A stretch of DNA of 64,000 nt from Halorussus litoreus (GTDB lineage: Archaea; Halobacteriota; Halobacteria; Halobacteriales; Haladaptataceae): the NCBI RefSeq assembly GCF_003382685.1, contig NZ_KZ859504.1:95786-159785 (forward strand), given 5' to 3'. Below are positions 27,389 to 36,670 of the stretch, piece after piece (position 1 is the first letter of the stretch; every line of letters starts with the position of its first letter). The notes under the pieces were generated by a model, which searched no databases, was not told the origin of the DNA, and saw only the letters and a list, made by a program, of their open reading frames with translations. The position numbers were made by a program, and so were the translations under genes.

Positions 27389-27748
27389 ATGCTCTCGGGC
27401 GGGCCGGCGATGACCTACGTGCCGGAGATCCGCGGGAGCCCGACGAACAAGATCGCCTTCACGGGGTATCAGGTCGAGGGGACGCCCGGCCGGGAACTGC
27501 TCGACACCGGGCGGGCCGAGATCGACGGGCGGGTGATGCCCGTGAGCGCGCAGGTCGAGCAGTACGACTTCTCGGCGCACGCCGACCGCGAGGGTCTGCT
27601 GGCGTTCCTGAACGACTACCGCGACGCCCGAGTCCTGGTGAACCACGGCGACAGGTGCGAGGCGTTCGCAGAGGAGCTACGCGACGATGGATTCGATGCG
27701 AGCGCGCCGGGACTCGGTGACACCGCCGAGTTCGCGGGTGAAAAGTGA
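27389..27748 (+). pseudogene. 3' remnant of a beta-CASP nuclease gene
   Basis: This stretch encodes 119 residues corresponding to the C-terminus of the intact island gene (from GMLSGGPAM onwards): GYQVEGTPGRELLDTG, VEQYDFSAHADREG, LVNHGDRCEAF. The two are alike in protein, but the DNA is diverged and here very GC-rich like the core. No start region, MBL domain or histidine cluster is present, so it cannot be a working nuclease. The composition change occurs right at its beginning, which marks the border between island and core. It is read as the stump of the resident gene. Confidence 0.82.
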
Positions 27749-27783
27749 GGAGTTCGACGTGAGGAGTCCAGTTCAGTAGCGTT

Positions 27784-28437
27784 TCACAGCACCCGAAACA
27801 CGCGAACCGTGTCGCGCTTGCCGGGCTCGCAGAGCAGTTGCGCGAGTCCGAGCGACGAGAACACCTCCTTCCAGTTGCGGTGATACAGCGGGAAGTCGTC
27901 GTGGACGCAGCTCACCTCCCGGCCCTCGCGGCCCCGGCGGGGGCTGTTGCCCTCGTTCTCGGCGGTGATGAGCAGGTCGCTGCTGACGCGAGCGAGTTCC
28001 TCGAACGCCCACGCGTTGTCGGGGTGGACGTGCTGGAGCGTCTCGACCGAGTACACCACGTCGAACTCGTCGTCGGGCATCTCCGGGACGAGGTCCTCTA
28101 TCGCGCCGGTGTGGAACCGTCCGGTCTCTGCGAGTCGGGGGTAGTGGTCGGCCATCACGTCGAACGACTCGTCGTTGATGTCGATGCCGGTGAGGTTCTC
28201 GTACCGCTCGTCCAGCAGTCCGGCGAGGTGGCGGCCGGAGCTACAGCCGACTTCGAGGATGGCGGCGTCGCGGTCGACGTAGTGGTCGAAGATGGCCGTA
28301 AGGCGCTCGGTCACCTCGTTCGGCCCGATGTCGGCGTAGTAGGCGGGCGAGAACTCCTCGGAGCGGTCGGCCCAGTACCGGTGATTGTCCTCCGGCGAGT
28401 GGTCGTCCCCTGGTCGATGCTCGTCCTCGGGTTCCAT
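27784..28437 (-). CDS. SAM-dependent methyltransferase
   Basis: A 217-residue class I methyltransferase. Start at MEPEDEHRPG; the longer upstream frame is antisense to the neighbour. Motif I is ILEVGCSSGRHLAGLL (Gly-rich SAM loop), followed by LTGIDINDESF (acidic ribose-binding residue) and VYSVETLQHVHPDNAW (motif IV region). The substrate is not evident. First clearly core gene after the island border, convergent with the beta-CASP remnant. Confidence 0.82.
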   Translation of the reverse strand: MEPEDEHRPGDDHSPEDNHRYWADRSEEFSPAYYADIGPNEVTERLTAIFDHYVDRDAAILEVGCSSGRHLAGLLDERYENLTGIDINDESFDVMADHYPRLAETGRFHTGAIEDLVPEMPDDEFDVVYSVETLQHVHPDNAWAFEELARVSSDLLITAENEGNSPRRGREGREVSCVHDDFPLYHRNWKEVFSSLGLAQLLCEPGKRDTVRVFRVL

Positions 28438-28511
28438 ACGTGATGGGCAAGAGCGCGCCGGATAAAGAGTTCGCGGAGTCGGTCCGGAAAACCAGCAGCG
28501 CCGCAGCCGCC

Positions 28512-29747
28512 TCAGGCCTCGTCGAGCAGTGTCTCCGCGAGCTTGGGAACGAAGGTCCCCACGTCGGTCACCATCCCGATGGCCTGCGCGCTCCCGCGGT
28601 CGAGCAGTTGGGTCACCGTCGCGGGGTTGATGTCCACGCAGACGACCGGCGTCGTCGACGGTAGGCAGTTGCCCACCGCGACCGAGTGGAGCAGCGTCGA
28701 GAGCATCACCACCATGTCGGCCTCGTGGGCCTGCTCGCGGATGGCGTTCTGGGCCTCGACCGCGTCGGTGACGGTGTCCGGGAGCGGGCCGTCGTCCCGG
28801 ATGGAGCCCGCGAGGACGTACGGTACGTCGTTCGTGACGCACTCGTACATCACGCCCTCCTCGACGATGCCCTGCTCGACCGCCGGCTCGATGCCCCCGG
28901 CGCGGATGATCCTGCTGATGGTATAGATGTGGTGCTTGTGGCCCTTCCGCGGGCTCTCCAGGGTCTCGACGTCCATGCCGAGCGAGGTGCCGTACTGACC
29001 GCGTTCGAGGTCGTGGACCGCGAAGCCGTTGCCCGCCGACAGCGCGTCGACGTACCCCTCGCGCACGAGGCGGGCCAGCGCGTCGCCCGCGCCCGAGTGG
29101 ACGACCGCGGGACCCGCGACCGCCAGCACCGACCCGCCGTCGGCCTTCGTCTCGGCGATGGCCTCGGCGATCTGTCGGATGAGTGATTCCGAGGGGCGCT
29201 CGGGCGAGACGCCGCCCTGCATGAACCCGAACGGCCCCGAGGACCCCCGCGGGCGCTCGGGCGGGTCCACGCGGACGCCGGCCTCGTCGGTCACCACGAG
29301 GTCGCCCTCCTCGATGGCGTTCAGGACCTTCGTGTACGCGCGCGGCCCGGTTTCACCGTCCGCTTCGACCACGATAGCACAGTCCATCTCGATGCGCTCG
29401 ACGGGGAGCCACTCGCCCTCGTAGCGGACCTTCGTCGGGTGATTGGTCGTCGAGTAGAACCCCTGCGGGACCACCATGTCCGCGGGCGCGGGCTTCAGCG
29501 TCGCGTCCGGCGGGTCCGAGAGGTGCGCGCCGCTCTGGTGGAGTTCGTGGAGGATCTCCCGAAGCGACTCCTCGTCGTCGGCCGTCACCGTCATCCGGCA
29601 GTACGACTCGGCGTCCTTGTGCTCGCCCACATCGAACTCCTCGACGTCGAAGTTGCCGCCCAGATCCATCACCACGCCGAAGCACCGCTGCATCATCCCC
29701 GAGTCGATGATGTGGCCCTCGAGTTCGACCGTGCGTGCGACAGTCAT
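28512..29747 (-). CDS. TIGR00300-family protein / archaeal-type ornithine cyclodeaminase
   Basis: A 411-residue protein starting at MTVARTVELEGH (an upstream ATG adds ten residues lacking family likeness). It is the archaeal LOR/SDH-domain protein (TIGR00300): N-terminal GHIIDSGMMQRCFGVVMD, then DHP-like hinge TTNHPTKVRY, then an NAD-binding SDH-type domain with VLAVAGPAVVHSGAG and VMLSTLLHSVAVGN. Members from methanogens convert ornithine to proline. In the window a second, unrelated ornithine-cyclodeaminase-fold gene lies at 54585. It stands alone with 74 bp to the methyltransferase. Confidence 0.85.
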   Translation of the reverse strand: MTVARTVELEGHIIDSGMMQRCFGVVMDLGGNFDVEEFDVGEHKDAESYCRMTVTADDEESLREILHELHQSGAHLSDPPDATLKPAPADMVVPQGFYSTTNHPTKVRYEGEWLPVERIEMDCAIVVEADGETGPRAYTKVLNAIEEGDLVVTDEAGVRVDPPERPRGSSGPFGFMQGGVSPERPSESLIRQIAEAIAETKADGGSVLAVAGPAVVHSGAGDALARLVREGYVDALSAGNGFAVHDLERGQYGTSLGMDVETLESPRKGHKHHIYTISRIIRAGGIEPAVEQGIVEEGVMYECVTNDVPYVLAGSIRDDGPLPDTVTDAVEAQNAIREQAHEADMVVMLSTLLHSVAVGNCLPSTTPVVCVDINPATVTQLLDRGSAQAIGMVTDVGTFVPKLAETLLDEA

Positions 29748-29860
29748 CGTCCGATGGACGGGCGAGCGAGCAATCAAGGTTGTGCTGGCGGCCGTTCTTC
29801 GCGGACGGGTTCCTCGGTTGGATCGGAACCAGTTCGGTCGAAGCGACTCGGGACGACGTG

Positions 29861-32800
29861 CTACCGACCGACGGCCCCTGCGACCTTCTCGATTGGATGG
29901 GGCGGCTCGTCGCTGGCCCCCTCGCGGTCACCCAGCTGCGTCCGGCAGGACGCGCCGGGCGCGACCACGAGGTCCCCGTCGCTGTCGTCGACCTGCTCGA
30001 ACAGGATCTCGCCGATGGCCCGGCTCATCGAGAAGTGCTCGGCCTCGTAGCCGAAGCTGCCGGCCATCCCGCAACAGCCCGAGTCGAGCGGGTCCACGTC
30101 GTAGCCCGCCGCGTCGAGGACCGCCGCGGCGTGGTGGTCCTTCTTGGTCGCCTTCTGGTGGCAGTGGCCGTGGTAGGTCAGCGACTCGTCGGGCGCGTCG
30201 AAGTCGAGGTCGGCGGTGAGCTCGAAGCGGTCGAGATATTCCAGTACGCCGTAGGTGTTGGCCGCCACGCGCTCGACCTCGGGACCGGACAGCAGATCGA
30301 GGTAGTCCGACTGGAACATCACCGCGTCGGAGGGTTCGACCAGCACCACGTCCCAGCCGTCCCGGACCTTCGGCGTGAGGGCGTCGACGTTCTGCGCGGC
30401 GCGCTCGCGGGACTTGTCGAGAAAGCCCTTCGAGTGAGCGGGACGTCCCGTCGAGGTGACGCCCGCGGGAATCCGGACCCGGACGCCCGCGGCTTCGAGG
30501 ACCCGGACCGCGGCCTTGCCCGCTTCCGGATGGTTGTAGTTGGTGTAGGCGTCGGGGAACAGCGCGACCTTCCGGGCCGCGTCGGCCTCCGAGACTCGCG
30601 GCCCGCCGCGCGCCTCGAACCAGTCGGTGAAGCTCTCGCGGTGGAACGTCGGGAGGCTCCGCTCGCTGGCGATGCCGACCGTCTTCTCCAGCACGGTGCG
30701 GGCTCCCGGCAGTTCGCTCGCCCAGTTCGAGAGCGGCGCGAGGGCCGACCCGACCGCGTTGAGCCGGCCGATCTCCGAGAAGAGGCGTTCGCGGAGGCTC
30801 GCGCCGTGCTCGTCGTGGTGGGCGTGCTCGACCTCGGCCTTGAGCTTGGCCATGTCGACCTCGCTCGGGCAGTCGCGCTTGCAGCCCTTGCAGCCGATGC
30901 AGAGGTCCATCACCTCGGCCATGAACTCCGTATCGGTCGCCGCCGTCGTCTCCGCGGGTGAGGCTCGCTCCGAAGCGGCGGCGTTCGCCGCCTCCAAATC
31001 CCCGCTCATCGCCTGCCGGAGCAGGTTCGCGCGACCCCGCGTGGCGGTGCTCTCCTCGTCGGCGGCCCGATAGGTCGGACACATCACGCCGCCGGTGGTG
31101 TCCTGCTGGCCGCGACAGCCCGCGCAGCCGTGACAGAGTTCGACCATCCCCTGGAAGCCGTTCTCGTTCTCCCAGTTCAGCGCGGGGTCCAACCCCGCGT
31201 CGAACTCGTAGTCGGGGCTGAACCGCAGGTTCTCGGTCATGTCCACGTCGCCGCAGACGTTGCCGGGGTTGAGCAGCCAGTCGGGGTCGAACGCGGTCTT
31301 GAGGTCGCAGAAGAGGGTCCAGACGTGCTCGCCGTACAGCTTCCGGTTCCACTGAGTCCGAGCCCGGCCGTCGCCGTGCTCGCCCGACACCGACCCGCCG
31401 TACTCGACCACCAGGTCGGTGACGGCGTCGGAGACCGACTCCATCTGGTCGACGCCCGCCGGACTCTTGGTGTCGACGAGCGGGCGCATGTGCATGCAGC
31501 CGGGACCCGCGTGGGCGTAGAAGCTCGCGAACGTGTCGTTGTCTTCGAGCACCTGCTGGAAGTCGGCCACGTAGTCGGCGAGGTTCTCGGTCGGCACCGC
31601 GGTGTCCTCGATGAACGAGATGTGCTTCGCGTCGGAGGTCCGCGAGAGCAGAATCGGCAGTCCCGACTTCCGGAGCTTCCAGAGCTGGGCGCGCTCGTCG
31701 GCGTCGTACGCCTCCAGCGCGTCGAACGCGCGCTTTCCCTCGCGCGGTTCGTCGCTTTCGGACCGCTCGCCGGTCCCGCCGACCCGGTCGGCGAGCAGAT
31801 CGGCGACCTGCTCGCGGCCGTGAGCCTCGTCGTCGGCGTAGAACTCCACGAGCAGAGCGGTCCCGGTCCCCTCGGGGAGCCGTGCGACCACGTCCGAGAA
31901 CTCCTCGGTGTCCCGCGCGAGGTCGATGAGCACGTCGTCGATGGCCTCGACGGCCGCGGGGTCGTGGTTCCGGACGATGTCGTCCACGTCTGCCATCGCG
32001 TCGAGCAGGTCGGGATACGTCAGCAGCGCGACCGACTTCGTCTCGGGCACGGGTTCGAGCGAGACGGTCGCCTCGGTGACGACACCGAGGGTGCCCTCGC
32101 TCCCCGCGAGCAGGCGCGCGAGGTTGACAGTGCCGGACTTTGCTTCCGATACCAGCCTGTCGAGGTTGTACCCCGAGACGTTCCGCTTGAGCTGCGGGTA
32201 CACGTCGCGGACCGTCTCGGCCTCCTCGTCGACGATGCGGGCGACCGCAGCGTAGATTCGGGATTCGAGGTCGGCGTCCGCGTCGTCCTCGCCGTCGGCC
32301 GCGTCGGCGCGCTCGCGGAGTTCGTCGAGGCCCACCTCGCCGAAGGTCGTGACCGTGCCGTCCGCGAGGACGACCTCGCACTCCTCGACGTAGGCGTCGG
32401 TCTTGCCGTACTTCAGCGAGTGGGCTCCGGTGGAGTTGTTGCCGATAGCGCCGCCGACGGTGCTGCGGTCGCCGGCCGCGGGGTCGGGCGCGAACTTCAG
32501 CCCGTGGGGTTCGAGTTCGGCGTTCAGGTCGGCGAGCACGGCCCCGGCCTCCATTCGGGCGAGTCGGTCGTCGGGCCGCACGTCGAGCAGGTCGCTCATG
32601 TAGTTCGTCAGGTCGAGGACGACCGCCTCGTTGACGGTCTGCCCGGCGAGGCTGGTCCCGCCGCCGCGGGGGAGGACTGGAATCTCGCGTTCCGCGCAGT
32701 ACTCGACGACCGCGGCCACGTCGTCGGTCGAGGTCGGCAGGACGACCCCGACCGGCGTCACCTCGTAGGCGCTGGCGTCGGTCGCGTACAGTTCGCGCGT

Positions 32801-32986
32801 GTACTCGTCGAAGCGGACGTCGCCGTCGACGCGTGCGACGAGGTTGGCCACGAAGTCGGCGCGTGCTTCCTCGCCGCCGAGGTGCTCCTCGCCGCCGACG
32901 TAGTCGTAGTCCGCACGGGGGTCCGCGGCGGGGTCGTCGGCCCCATCCGACCCGGGAGAGTCGGCCGGCGTGTCGTGTGTAGCCAT
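29861..32986 (-). CDS. FAD-binding and Fe-S fusion oxidoreductase (D-lactate/glycolate dehydrogenase type)
   Basis: A 1,041-residue fusion of GlcD-like and GlpC/GlcF-like parts. The FAD PCMH domain (~75-290) has VLPRGGGTSLAGQ and STVGGAIGNNSTGAHS; the FAD-oxidase C-domain follows (GEHGDGRARTQWN ~ residue 535). Two ferredoxin-like clusters appear: CHGCAGC with a downstream Cys, and CIGCKGCKRDCP (~ residues 690-705). The CCG domains near the end contain HGHCHQKATKK and CCGMAGSFGYE. Such enzymes oxidise D-lactate or other 2-hydroxy acids and feed electrons to the quinone pool. It follows the 2-hydroxyacid dehydrogenase gene by 9 bp in one operon, fitting a linked 2-hydroxyacid pathway. Confidence 0.9.
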   Translation of the reverse strand: MATHDTPADSPGSDGADDPAADPRADYDYVGGEEHLGGEEARADFVANLVARVDGDVRFDEYTRELYATDASAYEVTPVGVVLPTSTDDVAAVVEYCAEREIPVLPRGGGTSLAGQTVNEAVVLDLTNYMSDLLDVRPDDRLARMEAGAVLADLNAELEPHGLKFAPDPAAGDRSTVGGAIGNNSTGAHSLKYGKTDAYVEECEVVLADGTVTTFGEVGLDELRERADAADGEDDADADLESRIYAAVARIVDEEAETVRDVYPQLKRNVSGYNLDRLVSEAKSGTVNLARLLAGSEGTLGVVTEATVSLEPVPETKSVALLTYPDLLDAMADVDDIVRNHDPAAVEAIDDVLIDLARDTEEFSDVVARLPEGTGTALLVEFYADDEAHGREQVADLLADRVGGTGERSESDEPREGKRAFDALEAYDADERAQLWKLRKSGLPILLSRTSDAKHISFIEDTAVPTENLADYVADFQQVLEDNDTFASFYAHAGPGCMHMRPLVDTKSPAGVDQMESVSDAVTDLVVEYGGSVSGEHGDGRARTQWNRKLYGEHVWTLFCDLKTAFDPDWLLNPGNVCGDVDMTENLRFSPDYEFDAGLDPALNWENENGFQGMVELCHGCAGCRGQQDTTGGVMCPTYRAADEESTATRGRANLLRQAMSGDLEAANAAASERASPAETTAATDTEFMAEVMDLCIGCKGCKRDCPSEVDMAKLKAEVEHAHHDEHGASLRERLFSEIGRLNAVGSALAPLSNWASELPGARTVLEKTVGIASERSLPTFHRESFTDWFEARGGPRVSEADAARKVALFPDAYTNYNHPEAGKAAVRVLEAAGVRVRIPAGVTSTGRPAHSKGFLDKSRERAAQNVDALTPKVRDGWDVVLVEPSDAVMFQSDYLDLLSGPEVERVAANTYGVLEYLDRFELTADLDFDAPDESLTYHGHCHQKATKKDHHAAAVLDAAGYDVDPLDSGCCGMAGSFGYEAEHFSMSRAIGEILFEQVDDSDGDLVVAPGASCRTQLGDREGASDEPPHPIEKVAGAVGR

Positions 32987-32995
32987 CTGTGCGAG

Positions 32996-33967
32996 TTATT
33001 GTGCCTCGGGGGCAAGTACTTGATTCTCGAACGCCTCGCCCGAGTCGAGTCGGTCGACGTTTTCCGCGACGATGTCGGCGAGTCGGTCCCAGTGGCGCGG
33101 GGTGTGACCGCCGGTGTGTGGCGTGACGAGGCAGTTCTCCAGATTCCAGAGCGGGTGGTCCTCGGGCAGCGGCTCGGGGTCGGTCACGTCGAGTGCCGCG
33201 CCCCGGATCTTGTTCGACCGGAGCGCCGACACCAGCGCGTCGGTGTCCACGATGGGGCCGCGGGCAGTGTTGACGACCACCGCGTCCGGCGGCATCGTCG
33301 CCAGTTCGGCCTCGCTGACGAGCCCGCGAGTCGTGTCGTTGAGCGGGCACGCGATCACGACGTACTCGCTCCGGGCGAGTGCGTCGTGGATGGCGTCGTC
33401 GTCGAACCCGACGACCTCGTCGGTCGGCCCGCCCTTCGACGGCGTGTACCGGACGCCGACGGTGTCGACCTCGAACCCCTGGAGGCGCTGGACGACCGCC
33501 TGTCCGATGGAGCCGAGGCCGATCACGGTGACCGTGCTGTCGGTCAGTTCGCTCGACTGGAAGTGACGCCACTCGCGGTTCGACTTGCGTCGCCACCCCT
33601 CGTGGAGGCGCCGGGCGAACGTCAGCATATTGCCGATGGCCTGCTCGGCGATGCCCGGCGCGTGGATGCCGCCGGCGTTCGTCACCGCGACCCCGAGCTC
33701 GGCGAACGCGTCCATCGGCACGTGGTCGGTGCCGGCGAACGTACAGGCGAACAGTTCGAGCCGGTCGGCCGCGGCGAGCAACTCCTCGTCGAGATTTATT
33801 CCCGTGACCGCGCGGGCGTCGGCGACGAGTTCGCGCTCCTGTTTCGGAGTCCGGGCATGCGCGACCGTCCGGTCGGGGAGGCGCTCGCGCAGTCGCTCGG
33901 CGTACGTTTCCATCGACAGTCCTTCGGTCCCCTCTCGGAGGACGACGACGTCTGGGGTTTCCTGCAT
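32996..33967 (-). CDS. D-2-hydroxyacid dehydrogenase (NAD-dependent)
   Basis: A 323-residue member of the D-isomer-specific 2-hydroxyacid dehydrogenases. Rossmann motif VTVIGLGSIGQAVVQRL (~145-160), then NTARGPIVDTDAL with the substrate-binding Arg, ALDVTDPEPLP with the Glu, and TPHTGGHTPRHW with the catalytic His replaced context of HxxW/HTGG. Probably reduces a 2-keto acid or oxidises the matching D-hydroxy acid in the cytoplasm. It is the first gene of the operon with the large flavin/Fe-S enzyme; the substrate cannot be told from sequence. Confidence 0.88.
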   Translation of the reverse strand: MQETPDVVVLREGTEGLSMETYAERLRERLPDRTVAHARTPKQERELVADARAVTGINLDEELLAAADRLELFACTFAGTDHVPMDAFAELGVAVTNAGGIHAPGIAEQAIGNMLTFARRLHEGWRRKSNREWRHFQSSELTDSTVTVIGLGSIGQAVVQRLQGFEVDTVGVRYTPSKGGPTDEVVGFDDDAIHDALARSEYVVIACPLNDTTRGLVSEAELATMPPDAVVVNTARGPIVDTDALVSALRSNKIRGAALDVTDPEPLPEDHPLWNLENCLVTPHTGGHTPRHWDRLADIVAENVDRLDSGEAFENQVLAPEAQ

Positions 33968-34116
33968 GGGTGGGCTCTTGCGTCTACGAAACGCTTGTAA
34001 CTACGCGATGGATTGTCAAGGCGTGACTTAATCCTTCGCCTAACTGACGGTGACGGATAGCGGTTACAAGTGGTCGCAGGAGCGGGTCAGTCCGATTTTG
34101 GGTGGTTCCGCGGCGC

Positions 34117-35418
34117 TCACTCGACCGCGACCGGAAGTTCGTACTCGCTGGCCCGCCGGCGGATCTCGTCGGCGTCGCCGGTCCGCAGTTCGCCGTCGTC
34201 GTACGCCACCTCGCCGTCGACCATCGTGAACGTCACGTCGTCACCGTGGGCCGAGAACACGAGATGCGAGAACACGTCGTGGAGCGGCGTCGCGCGGGTG
34301 ATGTCGGTCGTCAGCCCCACGACGTCGGCCTTCCAGCCGGGGTGGAGTTTCCCGACCTTCTCGAAGCCCGCCGCCTTCGCGCCGTTCCGGGTCGCCATCT
34401 CGAAGACGAGTCGGGCTGGCGTCGTGGTCGGGTCGAGGTGCTCGACCTTCTGGAGCAGGCTGGCCTGTCGCATCTCGGTGAAGGGGTCGAGCGTGTTGTT
34501 GCAGGGCGGGCCGTCGTTGCCCAGCGCGACGTTGATGCCCCGGTCGAGGTAGTCGACGATCGGCGCGATGCCCGAGGCGAGCTTCATGTTCGAGGAGGGG
34601 CAGTAGGTGACGTGAGTTCCCGTCTCGGCCAGCACCTCGCGCTCGGAGTCGTCGGTCCAGATGCAGTGGGCCAGCACCACGTCCTCACCGGTCAGCCCCA
34701 CCTCGTCGAGCCAGTGGATGTTCCGACGACCAGTCCGTTCCTCGACGGTCGAGACCTCGTCGCGGTTCTCGCTCGCGTGGGTGTGGATGCGGACGCCCTC
34801 GTACGCGTCTGCGAGGTCGCGCGCGCCGCGAAGACACGCCTCGGTACAGCTCACTGCGAACCGGGGCGTGACCGCGTACTGGATGCGCCCGCCATGGGTG
34901 TCGTGATACTTCCGAATCAGACGCTCGGTCTCGTCCAGCGCGGCGTCGGTGTCCTCCAGCAGCCCGTCGGGCGAGTCGGTGTCCATCAGCACCTTCCCCA
35001 TCCGTGCTCTGATGCCGAGTTCGCCCGCGGCCTCGAACGCCTCGTCGGCGTGGCGGACCGATAGATGGTCGATGGCGGTCGTGACGCCGGACTCCAGCAG
35101 TTCGAGGTAGCCCAGTTCCGCGGCGACGCGCATCCCCTCGGCGTCGAGTTCGGCCTCCATCGGTAGCACGTAGTCGAACAGCCAGTCGAGCAGCGCGGTG
35201 TCGTCGGCGATGCCCCGGCCCAGCGACTGGACCGAGTGGACGTGCCCGCCGACAACGCCCGGCGCAAGCAGGTCGAACTCGCGGACCTCGTGGTCGGGGT
35301 ACGCGTCGGTCACCTCCTCGCGCTCGCCGACCGCAACTATGGCGTCGCCCTCCACGACGACCGCTCCGTCCTCGACGACAGTCTCGGCGTCGGCGACGAC
35401 CGTTCCCTGTAGTAGCAT
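34117..35418 (-). CDS. Amidohydrolase (adenosine/5'-deoxyadenosine or S-adenosylhomocysteine deaminase type)
   Basis: A 433-residue amidohydrolase-superfamily TIM barrel of the MtaD/SsnA/TrzN group. Metal and catalytic residues: GGHVHSVQS (HxH), HTHASEN (His), VLAHCIW (His), and GNDGPPCNN (Asp). It probably deaminates a purine nucleoside derivative such as 5'-deoxyadenosine or methylthioadenosine, a purine-salvage step. It has no signal peptide. Single gene, 93 bp from the divergent-side neighbour. Confidence 0.86.
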   Translation of the reverse strand: MLLQGTVVADAETVVEDGAVVVEGDAIVAVGEREEVTDAYPDHEVREFDLLAPGVVGGHVHSVQSLGRGIADDTALLDWLFDYVLPMEAELDAEGMRVAAELGYLELLESGVTTAIDHLSVRHADEAFEAAGELGIRARMGKVLMDTDSPDGLLEDTDAALDETERLIRKYHDTHGGRIQYAVTPRFAVSCTEACLRGARDLADAYEGVRIHTHASENRDEVSTVEERTGRRNIHWLDEVGLTGEDVVLAHCIWTDDSEREVLAETGTHVTYCPSSNMKLASGIAPIVDYLDRGINVALGNDGPPCNNTLDPFTEMRQASLLQKVEHLDPTTTPARLVFEMATRNGAKAAGFEKVGKLHPGWKADVVGLTTDITRATPLHDVFSHLVFSAHGDDVTFTMVDGEVAYDDGELRTGDADEIRRRASEYELPVAVE

Positions 35419-35511
35419 CCCGAAACGTGTAGGGGCCGAATTCGAGAAATAGTTGTTGATTTCCGAGCGGTCGAGGAGGTCCGGTGTGTCCTGTCGGCGT
35501 CCGACGAACGC

Positions 35512-36534
35512 CTACCGGATCTTCGGCGGCGATTCGGGACTGGGCGGATCGGGTCTGTTGACCTCCGCGGCGAGCAGCGTCGTGGCCTCGGCGAGCAGCG
35601 CGACCACCAGCGGCCCGGCGATGAACCCCACGGGACCGATGCTCAGCAGGCCGCCCGTGAACCCGATGAAGTAGAGGCTGCCCGGCAGGTCGGCCGTCTT
35701 CCGGGCGAGTCGCGGCCGGACGACCGCGTCGGGGAGCCAGCCGATGAGCACCCCACCGACGACGAGCAGCACCACTGCGGGCACCATCTCGCCCGCGGTC
35801 GCGCGGCCGACGGCGAGCAGCGCGAGCAGAAACGAGGGACCGACGACCGGGATGAACTGGAGGAAGCCCGCGACGAGCGCGAACGTGACGAACAGGTCGT
35901 AGCCCAGCGCGTAGAACACCGGGAGCGCGACGAGGAAGGTCGCCGCGGCGGTCGCGGCCTGCAGCACGTAGATGGCCGAGAGCGTCGACCGCGTACGCTC
36001 GTGGAACGCTGCGACCACGTCGCGGTACGCGGGCGGCACCGGCGCGAGCAGGGCGGTCCGGACCCGGCGGCGCTGGATCAGCAGTGCGAACACCAACAGC
36101 GCGAACAGCGTCCCCTTGATCGCGAGTATCGGGAGGACGCTGGCCATCGAGATCGCCACGTCGGTGAGGTACTCGCGCGCGACCCCGACGACGGTACTCG
36201 CGTCGACCGCGTAGACGACGCCGAACAGTTCGACCGACACGCTGTCGGGCAGCGCCGAGAGGTTGCCCAACAGCGCGGTGCGCCGCCGGTAGAGCAGGAA
36301 TCCGAGCGACCCGAACACCGCGACGACGCCCGAGAACGCCACCGTCGACGCGACGGCGCTGGCCCACCACGGCGGGAGGCCGCGCTCGACGAGTCGCTTG
36401 TGGAGCGGGACCAGCACGTACGCCACCGTGATGGCGAAGAAGACCGTGCTGAGCACGTTGAACAGTACCGCAGTCGTGAGCACACCGACGACTGCCAGCA
36501 GCCCTGCCAGCACCCATTGGCGCGACGCGGCCAT
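35512..36534 (-). CDS. AI-2E family transporter (membrane permease)
   Basis: A 340-residue polytopic membrane protein starting at MAASRQWVLAG; an upstream ATG would add nine polar residues. Seven to eight hydrophobic helices are visible, with the family segment GFLQFIPVVGPS (the FxxxIPxxGP motif) and VVRPRL near the loop before the last helices. AI-2E proteins transport diverse substrates, some Na+/H+; the name's autoinducer link does not apply in general. Single gene between the amidohydrolase and the divergent thiamine transporter. Confidence 0.88.
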   Translation of the reverse strand: MAASRQWVLAGLLAVVGVLTTAVLFNVLSTVFFAITVAYVLVPLHKRLVERGLPPWWASAVASTVAFSGVVAVFGSLGFLLYRRRTALLGNLSALPDSVSVELFGVVYAVDASTVVGVAREYLTDVAISMASVLPILAIKGTLFALLVFALLIQRRRVRTALLAPVPPAYRDVVAAFHERTRSTLSAIYVLQAATAAATFLVALPVFYALGYDLFVTFALVAGFLQFIPVVGPSFLLALLAVGRATAGEMVPAVVLLVVGGVLIGWLPDAVVRPRLARKTADLPGSLYFIGFTGGLLSIGPVGFIAGPLVVALLAEATTLLAAEVNRPDPPSPESPPKIR

Positions 36535-36635
36535 GCCCGGCCTATCGAAGCCCCCCGTCAAAGCCTTTCGGCTGTCGGCGGCTGGAAGTTGTCCACCGCG
36601 CGACCTGCCCGCGAATCACGGCCAGCCAACATCAC

Positions 36636-36646
36636 GAAAACTAAGT
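36636..36646 (+). promoter_or_regulatory. Probable TATA box of the thiamine-type transporter operon
   Basis: GAAAACTAAGT lies 25-35 bp upstream of the ATG at 36671, the spacing expected for a leaderless or short-leader haloarchaeal transcript. Confidence 0.45.
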
Positions 36647-36670
36647 ACCACTGCATGTAACCACCGGGTA

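Noticed and set aside
29928..33596. 1,222-codon Arg-rich minus-strand frame
   Set aside because: A shadow of the flavin/Fe-S fusion gene in another frame; composition is only that of GC-rich antisense or frame-shifted reading.
31130..34000. 956-codon plus-strand frame
   Set aside because: Antisense shadow of the dehydrogenase and flavin/Fe-S genes, without any recognisable domain.
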